Origin: Streptomyces canus
GTDB taxonomy: Bacteria > Actinomycetota > Actinomycetes > Streptomycetales > Streptomycetaceae
Assembly: GCF_030815415.1 (NCBI RefSeq)
Contig: NZ_JAUSWW010000001.1
Location: 7,192,001-7,256,000, forward strand
Reading direction: 5' to 3'
DNA length: 64,000 nucleotides
Shown: positions 49,346 to 57,970 of the stretch, in pieces
Numbering within the stretch: the stretch's first letter is position 1
Layout: each line of letters begins with the position of its first letter
Made by a program: the position numbers and the translations under genes
The notes under the pieces: generated by a model
What the model saw: only the letters and a program-made list of their open reading frames with translations
The model's database searches: none
Told to the model about the DNA's origin: nothing

Positions 49346-52339
49346 ATGACGGCGCCGGGGCGCAGGAGCAGTACCTTCAGTCGGCTGCTGCGGCACGGGT
49401 TCACCGATCCCTCGGCTGCCGAGCGGCTGCTGGACGGCCCGGAGCTGACCGGCGTACGCAATGATCCCGTGCTGCTGGAAGCCCTCGGCGCCACCGCGGA
49501 CCCCGATCTCGCGCTGCACGGCCTCGTACGGCTGCTGGAGGCACAGCCCGCCCCCGCCGCGCGCAGGGAGCTGCTGGACACGGTGATAGCGGCCAAGCCG
49601 TTGCGTGACCGTCTGCTGGGTGTGCTGGGGGCGTCCGCCGCGCTCGCCGAGCATCTGGCCCGGCACGCCGGGGACTGGCAGGCGCTCGTCATGTACGAAC
49701 CGCGCGATCTGCACCCCGGCGTGGAGGAGTTCGAGCGCGGGCTCGCCGAAGCCGACGACCCGGTCTCCCTGCGCGTCGCCTACCGGCGCTGTCTGCTGTC
49801 CATCGCCGCCCGTGACGTGTGCGGCACCACCGACATCGCCGAGACCGCCGCCGAGCTCGCCGACCTCGCCACCGCGACCCTGCGCGCCGCCCTCGCCATC
49901 GCCCGGGCCGCCGCCCCCGACGACGCCGCGCTGTGCCGGCTCGCTGTCATCGCGATGGGCAAGTGCGGTGGCCATGAGCTCAATTACGTGTCCGACGTCG
50001 ATGTCATCTTCGTCGGCGAGGCCGTCGAGGGGGCCGACGAGGGCAAGGCCCTGCGGTCCGCCACCAAGCTCGCCTCGCACATGATGCGGATCTGCTCCGA
50101 GACGACAGTGGAGGGGTCGATCTGGCCCGTCGACGCCAACCTGCGGCCCGAGGGCCGCAACGGCCCACTGGTGCGGACGCTCGCCAGCCACCTCGCCTAC
50201 TACCAGCGCTGGGCCAAGACCTGGGAGTTCCAGGCCCTCCTCAAGGCCCGTCCGGTCGCCGGGGACATCGAGCTCGGCGAGGAGTACGTCAGCGCGCTGG
50301 AACCCCTCGTCTGGAAGGCCGCCGAGCGCGAGAACTTCGTCGCCGACGTGCAGAAGATGCGGCGCCGGGTCGTCGAGAACATCCCGGTCGCCGAGGTCGA
50401 GCGCGAGCTGAAGCTGGGTCCCGGTGGCCTCCGCGACGTCGAATTCGCGGTGCAGCTCCTGCAGTTGGTGCACGGCCGGGCCGACGCCTCGCTGCGCAGC
50501 GGCACCACCCTCGACGCGCTCCAGGCCCTCGCCGCCGGCGGCTATGTCGGCCGGGACGACGCGGTACAACTCGACGACGCCTACCGCTTCCTGCGCTCCA
50601 TGGAGCACCGCATCCAGTTGTACCGGCTGCGCCGCACCCACCTCGTCCCCGAGGACGACGCAGACCAGCGCCGTATCGGCCGCTCCCTGGGCCTGCGCAC
50701 GGATCCGGTCGTCGAGCTGAACCGCGAGTGGAAGCGGCACACCAGTGTCGTACGGCGACTGCACGAGAAGCTCTTCTATCGTCCGCTGCTCGACGCCGTG
50801 GCCCAACTCGCCTCCGGCGAGACCCGGTTGCGTCCCGAGGCGGCCCGCGAGCGGCTGGTCGCCCTCGGGTACGTCGACCCGGCCGCGGCCCTGCGGCACC
50901 TGGAGGCGCTCGCCTCCGGCGTCACCCGCAAGGCCGCGATCCAGCGAACCCTCCTTCCCGTACTGCTGGGTTGGTTCGCCGACTCCGCCGACCCGGACGC
51001 GGGCCTGCTCAACTTCCGCAAGGTGTCGGACGCGTTGGGCAAGACCCCCTGGTATCTGCGGCTGCTGCGCGACGAGGGCGCCGCCGCCGAGAACCTCGCC
51101 CGCGTGCTGTCCGCCGGGCGCCTCGCCCCCGACCTGCTCATGCGCGCACCGGAAGCCGTCGCGCTGCTGGGCGACAGCGACGGTGGGCTCGAACCGCGCG
51201 GCCGGGCCGGCCTGGAGCAGGAGATCCTCGCCGCGGTCAGCCGCGCGGACGGCGCCACGCAGGCGGTCACCGCGGCCCGCGGAGTACGCCGCCGCGAGCT
51301 GTTCCGTATCACCGCCGCCGACATCGTCGGCTCCTACGGCACCGAGACCCAGCCCGCCGAGGCCGACCAGGGAGCCCTCGTGGACCGGGTCGGCGGCGCC
51401 GTCTCCGACCTCAACGCGGCGACCCTCGCGGGCACCCTGCGCGCGGTGGTCCGCGACACCTGGGGCGACACCCTGCCCACCCGGTTCGCCGTCATCGGCA
51501 TGGGCCGCTTCGGCGGTCACGAACTCGGCTACGGCTCCGACGCGGACGTCCTGTTCGTCCACGAGCCGCGCAACGGCGTGCCCGAGCAGTCGGCCTCCGA
51601 GGCCGCCAACAAGGTCGTCTCCGAGATGCGCCGCCTGCTGCGGCTCCCGAGCGCCGATCCGCCCCTGCTGATCGACGCGGACCTGCGCCCCGAGGGCAAG
51701 TCCGGGCCGCTCGTACGGACGTTGAAGTCGTACGAGGCGTACTACCGCCGGTGGTCTCTGGTCTGGGAGTCACAGGCACTGCTGCGGGCCGAAGTGGTCG
51801 CCGGTGACGAGGACCTGGGGCGGCGTTTCATCGAGCTGATCGATCCGCTGCGGTATCCGGCGGAGGGGCTCGGTGACGATGCGGTACGGGAGATTCGGCG
51901 GCTCAAGGCGCGGATGGAGTCGGAGCGGTTGCCCCGCGGCGCCGACCCGAAGCTGCACACCAAGCTGGGGCCGGGCGGGCTGTCCGACGTCGAGTGGGTC
52001 GTGCAGCTCATGCAGTTGCAGCACGGGTGGGCGGAGCCGGGGCTGCGGACCACGCGGACGCGGGAGGCGCTTGCTGCGGCGTGCGCCGCGGAGCTCATCA
52101 CCGGGGAGGATGCCGAAATCCTGGATGAGGCTTGGGTGTTGGCGACTCGGGTGCGGAACGCGGTGATGCTGGTTCGGGGGAGGGCCGGGGACACCTTCCC
52201 CACCGATCCGCGTGAACTGGCAGCGGTGGGGCGGTACTTGGGGTATGGGCCCGGGCATGTGGGGGACATGCTGGATGACTATCGGCGTACGGCGCGGCGG
52301 GCGCGGGCCGTGGTGGAGACGTTGTTCTACGGGGCGTAG
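49346..52339 (+). CDS. glnE: Bifunctional glutamine synthetase adenylyltransferase/deadenylase
   Basis: 997-aa cytoplasmic enzyme that adds and removes AMP on GlnA to tune nitrogen assimilation. It contains two nucleotidyltransferase domains with the G-S-D-x-D catalytic pattern: IAMGKCGGHELNYVSDVDVIF near residue 207, and IGMGRFGGHELGYGSDADVLF near 720. Each is followed by a helical GlnD-PII-like domain that starts GPGGLRDVEF and GPGGLSDVEW. The ATG at 49346 has GGAGG upstream, and the length matches actinobacterial GlnE. The 3' end overlaps the convergent DMT gene by 13 bases. Confidence 0.96.
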   Translation: MTAPGRRSSTFSRLLRHGFTDPSAAERLLDGPELTGVRNDPVLLEALGATADPDLALHGLVRLLEAQPAPAARRELLDTVIAAKPLRDRLLGVLGASAALAEHLARHAGDWQALVMYEPRDLHPGVEEFERGLAEADDPVSLRVAYRRCLLSIAARDVCGTTDIAETAAELADLATATLRAALAIARAAAPDDAALCRLAVIAMGKCGGHELNYVSDVDVIFVGEAVEGADEGKALRSATKLASHMMRICSETTVEGSIWPVDANLRPEGRNGPLVRTLASHLAYYQRWAKTWEFQALLKARPVAGDIELGEEYVSALEPLVWKAAERENFVADVQKMRRRVVENIPVAEVERELKLGPGGLRDVEFAVQLLQLVHGRADASLRSGTTLDALQALAAGGYVGRDDAVQLDDAYRFLRSMEHRIQLYRLRRTHLVPEDDADQRRIGRSLGLRTDPVVELNREWKRHTSVVRRLHEKLFYRPLLDAVAQLASGETRLRPEAARERLVALGYVDPAAALRHLEALASGVTRKAAIQRTLLPVLLGWFADSADPDAGLLNFRKVSDALGKTPWYLRLLRDEGAAAENLARVLSAGRLAPDLLMRAPEAVALLGDSDGGLEPRGRAGLEQEILAAVSRADGATQAVTAARGVRRRELFRITAADIVGSYGTETQPAEADQGALVDRVGGAVSDLNAATLAGTLRAVVRDTWGDTLPTRFAVIGMGRFGGHELGYGSDADVLFVHEPRNGVPEQSASEAANKVVSEMRRLLRLPSADPPLLIDADLRPEGKSGPLVRTLKSYEAYYRRWSLVWESQALLRAEVVAGDEDLGRRFIELIDPLRYPAEGLGDDAVREIRRLKARMESERLPRGADPKLHTKLGPGGLSDVEWVVQLMQLQHGWAEPGLRTTRTREALAAACAAELITGEDAEILDEAWVLATRVRNAVMLVRGRAGDTFPTDPRELAAVGRYLGYGPGHVGDMLDDYRRTARRARAVVETLFYGA

Positions 52340-53250
52340 AGCTTCGATTTCGGCTGCGGCGCCGTCGTGGTTGCTCGCGCAGTTCCCCGCGCCCCTATGG
52401 GGCGCGTCATGGCCACCCCCACTAGTACGACCACCATGCCGAACAACACCCGGATCCCGACCTCCTCTCCCAACAGCACCGCACCCAGCGCCACCGACAC
52501 CACCGGCAGCAGATAACCCACCGTCGCCGCGGTCGTCGCGCCCTCGTCCGCGATCAGGCGGTAGTTGAGGTAGAAGGTCACGCCCGTGCCCAGGACGCCC
52601 AGGGCGGTCACCGCGAGGAGGGCGGTCAGATCGGCGTCGACCGGGCCCGCGAGCGGAAGGGAGAGTGTCGTCCAGCCCGTCGCCATGAGCAGCTGCGCGG
52701 CGGACATCGCCATCGGTGCCTGCTTGTCCGTGAGTTTGCGGGCCATGTACGCGAACGCCACGGCATAGCTCGCCGCGGCCCCCAGCAGGGCGAGCGCGCT
52801 CCAGCTCAGCAGGCCCGAGCGGTGCCAGGGGGCGAAGATCAGGACCGTGCCGGCGAAGCCGAGGAAGAGACCGGCGAGGCGCAGGGGACGCAGGCCGCGG
52901 TCGGTGCCGAGGAGCAGGCCGATCAGCAGCGACCACAGGGGCGTCGTGGCGTTCAGGACGCCCGCGATCCCCGAGTCGAGGCTCTGCTCACCCACCGCGA
53001 ACAGGGCGAACGGGATGGCGTTGCAGAACAGTGCGGCCACGGTCAGATGACCCCAGGTGGCCCGTGAGCGGGGCAGTCGCTGACCGGCCGCACGGGCCAG
53101 TACCAGCAGGGTCGCCGTGCCGAGCGCGCAGCGGACGATGGTGATCTGCGCGGGGGAGAGGCCGTGGTTGAGGGCGAGCTTGATCCAGAGGAACCCCGAG
53201 CCCCACAGGAGGGCGAGGGCGGCCATGCGGAGCGTGGAGGCGGGAGACAT
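52327..53250 (-). CDS. EamA/DMT family transporter
   Basis: 307-aa inner-membrane drug/metabolite transporter with ten hydrophobic segments arranged as two EamA repeats: LWGSGFLWIKLALNHGLSP in the first and LLGAAASYAVAFAYMARKLT in the second. ATG at 53250. The last ~20 residues (ARGTARATTTAPQPKSKL) are encoded by a dispersed hairpin repeat (52358-52406), so the natural C-terminus was probably replaced. Divergent from the LysR gene, which may regulate it; that pairing is typical for exporters of amino acids or metabolites. Substrate unknown. Confidence 0.88.
   Translation of the reverse strand: MSPASTLRMAALALLWGSGFLWIKLALNHGLSPAQITIVRCALGTATLLVLARAAGQRLPRSRATWGHLTVAALFCNAIPFALFAVGEQSLDSGIAGVLNATTPLWSLLIGLLLGTDRGLRPLRLAGLFLGFAGTVLIFAPWHRSGLLSWSALALLGAAASYAVAFAYMARKLTDKQAPMAMSAAQLLMATGWTTLSLPLAGPVDADLTALLAVTALGVLGTGVTFYLNYRLIADEGATTAATVGYLLPVVSVALGAVLLGEEVGIRVLFGMVVVLVGVAMTRPIGARGTARATTTAPQPKSKLYAP
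52358..52406. repeat. Dispersed hairpin repeat inside the DMT transporter 3' end
   Basis: GCCGTCGTGGTTGCTCGCGC followed by AGTTCCCCGCGCCCC, with a perfect 8-bp stem CGCGCCCC-TAT-GGGGCGCG at 52388-52406. It is a close copy of 59941-59983. It lies within the last codons of the DMT gene, on the strand opposite to glnE-like reading, just after the glnE stop, where it can also terminate glnE. Confidence 0.8.
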
Positions 53251-53321
53251 GTTTCTACGGTCCGGGAGATGACGCGTGAGGACAAGTGAAGAGTTCTGGA
53301 TGAGTTGTTAAGCTGAGCTAC

Positions 53322-54218
53322 ATGCTGGATGTGCGTCGGATGCAGGTGCTGCGGGCCGTGGTGAGCAGCGGGTCGGTGACGGGGGCGGCGACGGTGCTGG
53401 GCTACACGCCTTCCGCCGTGAGTCAGCAGATCGCCGCGCTGGAGAAGGAGGCGCGGACGGATCTGCTGGAACGGGTCGGGAGAGGGGTGCGTCCCACGGC
53501 GGCGGGGCTGCTCCTGACCGAGTACGCGGACACGATCAGCCGCCAGGTCGCCGAGGCGGAGACCGCCCTGGCGGATCTGCTCGCGGGACGGACGGGCCGG
53601 CTGTCGGTGCGGTACTTCGCGACGGCGGGCGCGTCCCTGGTCGCCCCGGCGGTCGCCCGGCTGCGGACGGAACACCCCGGCGTACAGATCGAGCTGAAGC
53701 TCATCGACCCCGAGGACCCGTTGCCGGACGTGCGGGAGGGCCGGGCGGATCTGGCGCTGGTGGTGGGGCCGCGCGTCTCCGGGCAGGAGGGCGTGCGGTT
53801 CCTGCACCTGCTGGACGACCCGTACCTCGCGGTGCTTCCCGAGGGCCACCCCCTGGCGCAGGCCGAGGCGCTGGAGATGGCCGACCTCGCGGAGGAACCC
53901 TGGGTCGGCAGCGAGTGGCCCGGCCCCTGCCTCGACGCCCAGCTCACCGCCTGTGAGACGGCGGGGTTCCGGCCGCGCTTCGTGGTCGAGAGCGAGGACT
54001 ACGTGACCGCCCAGGGGTTCGTCGCGGCGGGGCTCGGGGTGAGCCTCATCCCGCGGCTCGGGCTGGGGGTCGGCGTCCGGCCGGGAGTGGTCGTACGGGA
54101 GCTGCGGAGCCCGGAGCCCGCCCGCTCGATCTACGCGGCCGTACGCGAGACGGCCCCGCCCCAGCCGGCCCTCCGGTCGTTCATCGCGGCGATGCGGGCC
54201 GCGGCCGGGGCTGCTTGA
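53322..54218 (+). CDS. LysR family transcriptional regulator
   Basis: 298-aa regulator. The N-terminal winged helix is MLDVRRMQVLRAVVSSGSVT then ATVLGYTPSAVSQQIAALEK (about residues 18-45), a standard LysR match. The effector-binding domain of the type 2 periplasmic fold follows. ATG at 53322. Divergent from the DMT transporter with 71 bases between starts, so it likely controls that gene and itself. The 3' end overlaps the convergent PAP2 gene by 38 bases, an unusually long overlap. Confidence 0.92.
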   Translation: MLDVRRMQVLRAVVSSGSVTGAATVLGYTPSAVSQQIAALEKEARTDLLERVGRGVRPTAAGLLLTEYADTISRQVAEAETALADLLAGRTGRLSVRYFATAGASLVAPAVARLRTEHPGVQIELKLIDPEDPLPDVREGRADLALVVGPRVSGQEGVRFLHLLDDPYLAVLPEGHPLAQAEALEMADLAEEPWVGSEWPGPCLDAQLTACETAGFRPRFVVESEDYVTAQGFVAAGLGVSLIPRLGLGVGVRPGVVVRELRSPEPARSIYAAVRETAPPQPALRSFIAAMRAAAGAA

Positions 54219-55053
54219 GGGCCACCGCCGGCACCAGCCGCGGCAAGCGGTACGGCAGGGCGCCGTACCAGAGCCGTGCCACCGTGAAGCCGAAGGCCAG
54301 GCACATCATGCCGCCCACCGCGTCGAGCCAGAAGTGGTTGGCTGTGGCCACGATGACCACAAGGGTGGCCGTCGGGTAGAGGAGGCCCAGGACGCGCACC
54401 CAGGGCACCGACGCCAGCGCGAAGATCGTCAGGCCGCACCACAGGGACCAGCCGATGTGCATGGACGGCATCGCGGCGTACTGGTTCGACATGTTCTTGA
54501 GGTCGCCGGAGGCCATCGAGCCCCACGTCTGGTGGACCATCACCGTGTCGATGAAGTCGCCGCCGTTCATCAGGCGCGGCGGGGCCAGCGGATACAGGTA
54601 GTAACCGACGAGGGCCACGCCGGTCGTCGCGAACAGCACCATGCGGGTCGCCGCGTAACGGCCGGGATGACTGCGGAAGAGCCACACCAGGACACCGAGC
54701 GTCACCACGAAGTGCAGCGTCGCGTAGTAGTAGTTCATGCCCACGATCAGCCAAGTCACGGAATTCACCGCGTGGTTGACCGACTCCTCGACCGCGATTG
54801 CCAGGTCGTGCTCGACCCGCCAGATCCAGTCGGCATTGCGCAGCGCCTCGGCCCTCTGCTCCGGGACCGCGTTGCGGATCAGCGAGTAGGTCCAGTAACT
54901 CACCGCGATCAGCAGGATCTCGAACCAGAGGCGGGGGCGGCTCGGGGTGCGCAGTCGGCGCAGGAAGCCCGGCCTCGTATCGGCCGCGACAGGCTGGCGA
55001 ACGGCCTCTTCGCGGCCTTCCAGTGTCGTCACGGTCGAATCACCCATGGACAC
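54181..55053 (-). CDS. PAP2 superfamily membrane phosphatase (Aur1/inositol phosphotransferase-like)
   Basis: About 290-aa membrane protein with six hydrophobic segments. The PAP2 active site appears in parts: PLAPPRLMNGGDF (conserved P-x-R segment), PSMHIGWSLW (the S-x-H motif with catalytic His) and ATANHFWLDAVGG (the H-x-x-x-D motif with second His and Asp). The arrangement resembles the inositol phosphorylceramide synthase/Aur1-like branch, suggesting a lipid phosphatase or phosphotransferase on the outer membrane face. Start is GTG 55053 or ATG 55047. Its end overlaps the LysR gene. Confidence 0.88.
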   Translation of the reverse strand: MSMGDSTVTTLEGREEAVRQPVAADTRPGFLRRLRTPSRPRLWFEILLIAVSYWTYSLIRNAVPEQRAEALRNADWIWRVEHDLAIAVEESVNHAVNSVTWLIVGMNYYYATLHFVVTLGVLVWLFRSHPGRYAATRMVLFATTGVALVGYYLYPLAPPRLMNGGDFIDTVMVHQTWGSMASGDLKNMSNQYAAMPSMHIGWSLWCGLTIFALASVPWVRVLGLLYPTATLVVIVATANHFWLDAVGGMMCLAFGFTVARLWYGALPYRLPRLVPAVALKQPRPRPASPR

Positions 55054-55179
55054 AGAGTCTGCCAGAAAAGCCCTTGCCCCCAGATCATCCCCCGGTCCTG
55101 TCCGGGACGCATGTTCTACGGCGAGACGAGTCCCCGGCCTCCTACCGGAGCAGGGCCGCGGAACCCCGGATTCTCCGCC

Positions 55180-56307
55180 TTACGGACGATTTCGGTCCCC
55201 AGGGGCCGAAGCGGTCGAACCGCGCACCACCAGCTCCGGCATGAACACGAACTCACTGTGCGGAGCGGGCGTGCCGCCGATCTCCTCGAGCAGCGTGCGC
55301 ACCGCGGCCTGGCCCATCGCCGGCACCGGCTTGCGGACCGTGGTGAGAGGCGGGTCGGTGAAGGCGATCAGCGGGGAGTCGTCGAAGCCGACCACCGAGA
55401 CGTCCTTCGGCACGTCCAGACCGAGCTGCCGGGCCGCCCGTATCGCACCCAGCGCCATCATGTCGCTCGCGCACACCACCGCCGTGCAGTTGCGGGAGAT
55501 CAGCGCCGAGGCGGCCGCCTGACCGCCCTCCAGGGTGTAGAGCGAGTGCTGGACGAGCTCCGTCTCGACCGTCTCCGCGGTCAGGCCCAGCTGGTCCTGC
55601 ATCGCGCGGACGAAGCCGTCGATCTTGCGCTGGACGGGCACGAACCGCTTGGGACCCAGCGCCAGGCCGATCCTCGTGTGCCCCAGCGAGATCAGATGCG
55701 TCACCGCGAGCGTCATCGCCGCGCGGTCGTCGGGGGAGATGAAGGGCGCCTGCACCTTCGGCGAGAAGCCGTCCACGAGCACGAACGGCACACCCTGGCC
55801 GCGCAGCTGCTCGTAGCGCTGCATGTCGGCGGAGGTGTCCGCGTGCAGTCCGGAGACGAAGATGATGCCGGCCACGCCCCGGTCGACGAGCATCTCGGTG
55901 AGCTCGTCCTCGGTGGAGCCGCCCGGGGTCTGGGTGGCGAGGACGGGGGTGTAGCCCTGCCGCGTCAGCGCCTGCCCGATGACCTGGGCCAGCGCCGGGA
56001 ATATGGGGTTCTCCAGCTCCGGCGTTATCAGCCCCACCAGGCCCTCGCTGCGCTGGCGCAGACGCACTGGACGTTCATAGCCGAGCACGTCGAGTGCGGC
56101 CAGCACGGACTGGCGGGTGGTGGAGGCGACGCCGGGCTTCCCGTTGAGGACGCGGCTGACAGTCGCTTCACTGACCCCCGCCTGTGCGGCGATGTCGGCA
56201 AGCCGTGTGGTCACAGGGGTGGACTGTACCGCCCGTGTCTGCCCTTGCACACCAATGGAACGTCGCGACCGGCCTGTTGGGCGGCCGGGCCCGGGTTGCT
56301 GCGTCAT
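55180..56307 (-). CDS. malR: LacI family repressor of the maltose operon
   Basis: 375-aa LacI/GalR-type repressor. The helix-turn-helix TRLADIAAQAGVSEATVSRV is followed by LNGKPGV, and the sugar-binding domain has GLITPELENPIFPALAQ, GIIFVSGLHADTS and VVGFDDSPLIAFTDPPLTTV. The ATG at 56307 has GAGGGAGCG before it. A GTG at 56214, just before the helix-turn-helix, would give a 344-aa protein, the length I recall for S. coelicolor MalR, but it lacks a ribosome binding site. Divergent from malE, with CTTGCA-type operators between them. Confidence 0.92.
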   Translation of the reverse strand: MTQQPGPGRPTGRSRRSIGVQGQTRAVQSTPVTTRLADIAAQAGVSEATVSRVLNGKPGVASTTRQSVLAALDVLGYERPVRLRQRSEGLVGLITPELENPIFPALAQVIGQALTRQGYTPVLATQTPGGSTEDELTEMLVDRGVAGIIFVSGLHADTSADMQRYEQLRGQGVPFVLVDGFSPKVQAPFISPDDRAAMTLAVTHLISLGHTRIGLALGPKRFVPVQRKIDGFVRAMQDQLGLTAETVETELVQHSLYTLEGGQAAASALISRNCTAVVCASDMMALGAIRAARQLGLDVPKDVSVVGFDDSPLIAFTDPPLTTVRKPVPAMGQAAVRTLLEEIGGTPAPHSEFVFMPELVVRGSTASAPGDRNRP

Positions 56308-56330
56308 CGCGCTCCCTCGTGAAAGTGATG

Positions 56331-56354
56331 GCAAGAGCTTGCAGAGTCTTGCAC
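56331..56354. promoter_or_regulatory. MalR operator candidate 1
   Basis: GCAAGAGCTTGCAGAGTCTTGCA contains GCAAG-AG-CTTGC as an inverted pair plus a further CTTGCA. CTTGCA half-sites are the known binding element of MalR/Reg1 upstream of Streptomyces maltose and amylase genes. It lies 24 bases from the malR start, so it may give autoregulation. Confidence 0.6.
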
Positions 56355-56439
56355 AACCCCCGTTATGCCGTCCCACCGCCGGAAACAAGCGTCTCACGGC
56401 GGTCGCCGACAGGTCACACCCGGATAACTTCGATGATGC

Positions 56440-56460
56440 CTTGCACTTTTTTGCTGCAAG
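56440..56460. promoter_or_regulatory. MalR operator candidate 2
   Basis: CTTGCA and TGCAAG are arranged as an inverted repeat with nine bases between, about 135 bases before malE. Probably the site that represses malEFG in the absence of maltodextrins. Confidence 0.6.
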
Positions 56461-56594
56461 CTCTTTCGCGTCGCTTACATCGCTGTTACGTTCGGCCACG
56501 CCCGGCGGCCGCAACGGCGCAGTCGGCAAGTCGCAGAGGTGGCAGACGGGGCCGCCTACTGCACCACACGGGCTTTCACCCTCAAGGAGAACTC

Positions 56595-57866
56595 ATGCGG
56601 CGTGGCATAGCGGCCACCGCGCTGGTGGCGTCCCTCGCTCTCGCGGCGACGGCCTGCAACGGCGACAGCGACAGTGGCAGCGACTCGAGCGGCCCGGTCA
56701 CCATCACCTGGTGGGACACCTCCAACGCCACCAATGAGGCGCCGACCTACAAGGCCCTCATCAAGGAGTTCGAGGCCGCCAACAAGGACGTCAAGGTCAA
56801 GTACGTCAACGTCCCCTTCGACCAGGCGCAGAACAAGTTCGACACCGCCGCCGGCGCCTCGGGCGCCCCGGACGTGCTGCGCGCCGAGGTCGGCTGGACC
56901 CCCGCCTTCGCCAAGAAGAGCTACCTGCTGCCGCTGGACGGCACCGAGGCACTCGCCGACGAGAGCAAGTTCAAGTCCAACCTGATCGAGCAGGCCAAGT
57001 ACGAGGGCAAGACGTACGGCGTCCCGATCGTCACGGACACGCTCGCCCTCGTATACAACAAGGAGCTCTTCGAGAAGGCCGGCGTCGAGGCCCCCAAGAC
57101 CTGGGACGACCTGAAGAAGGCCGCCGCCACGATCAAGGACAAGACCGGCGTCGACGGCTACTGGGGCTCCACCCAGGCCTACTACGCCCAGTCCTTCCTC
57201 TACGGCGAGGGCACCGACACCGTCGATGCCGACGCCAAGAAGATCACGGTCAACTCGGACGCCGCGAAGAAGGCGTACGGCACCTGGCTGAGCCTCTTCT
57301 CCGGCAAGGGCCTGCACAAGGCCGACACCACCGCCGACGCCTACGCCCATATCCAGGACGCGTTCGTCAACGGCAAGGTCGCCGCGATCATCCAGGGCCC
57401 GTGGGAGATCACCAACTTCTACAAGGGCGCCGCGTTCAAGGACAAGGCCAACCTCGGCATCGCCACCGTCCCGGCCGGCTCCACCGGCAAGGCGGGCGCC
57501 CCGACCGGCGGCCACAACCTCTCGGTCTACGCCGGCTCCGACGCCGCCCACCAGAAGGCCTCGCTGAAGTTCCTCAACTTCATGACCTCCGCGAAGTCCC
57601 AGGCGACCATCGCGCTGAAGAACTCCACGCTGCCGACCCGTGATGACGCCTACACCACCGAGGTCAAGGCCGACCCGGGCATCGCCGGCTACGGCACGGT
57701 CCTCGCCGCCGCCCAGCCGCGCCCGGCGCTGCCCGAGTACAGCTCCCTGTGGGGCCCGCTGGACACCGAGCTGCCCAAGATCGCCGGCGGCAAGGAGTCC
57801 CTGGACAAGGGTCTGGGCAACGCCGAGACCGCGATCGCCAAGCTGGTCCCGGACTTCAGTAAGTGA
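56595..57866 (+). CDS. malE: Maltose/maltodextrin-binding lipoprotein
   Basis: 423-aa substrate-binding lipoprotein of the maltodextrin ABC importer. Signal peptide with lipobox LAATAC (Cys20). The type-1 SBP fold begins VTITWWDTSNATNEAPTYK and has GWTPAFAKKSYLLPLDG, YGVPIVTDTLALVYNKELF, AAIIQGPWEI and a C-terminal LWGPLDTELPKI. ATG at 56595 with AAGGAGA upstream. First gene of malEFG; the ATPase MsiK that energises such importers in Streptomyces is encoded elsewhere. Regulated by MalR from the operators upstream. Confidence 0.95.
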   Translation: MRRGIAATALVASLALAATACNGDSDSGSDSSGPVTITWWDTSNATNEAPTYKALIKEFEAANKDVKVKYVNVPFDQAQNKFDTAAGASGAPDVLRAEVGWTPAFAKKSYLLPLDGTEALADESKFKSNLIEQAKYEGKTYGVPIVTDTLALVYNKELFEKAGVEAPKTWDDLKKAAATIKDKTGVDGYWGSTQAYYAQSFLYGEGTDTVDADAKKITVNSDAAKKAYGTWLSLFSGKGLHKADTTADAYAHIQDAFVNGKVAAIIQGPWEITNFYKGAAFKDKANLGIATVPAGSTGKAGAPTGGHNLSVYAGSDAAHQKASLKFLNFMTSAKSQATIALKNSTLPTRDDAYTTEVKADPGIAGYGTVLAAAQPRPALPEYSSLWGPLDTELPKIAGGKESLDKGLGNAETAIAKLVPDFSK

Positions 57867-57970
57867 GCCTGGGTGGCCGTCGGATTTCCTGACAGGGGGA
57901 GAGATCCGGCGGCCACCGGCCTGCGCCCAGCCACTTCTCAGTGCCGTTGAACTTCCAGAAGGTGTCGAAC

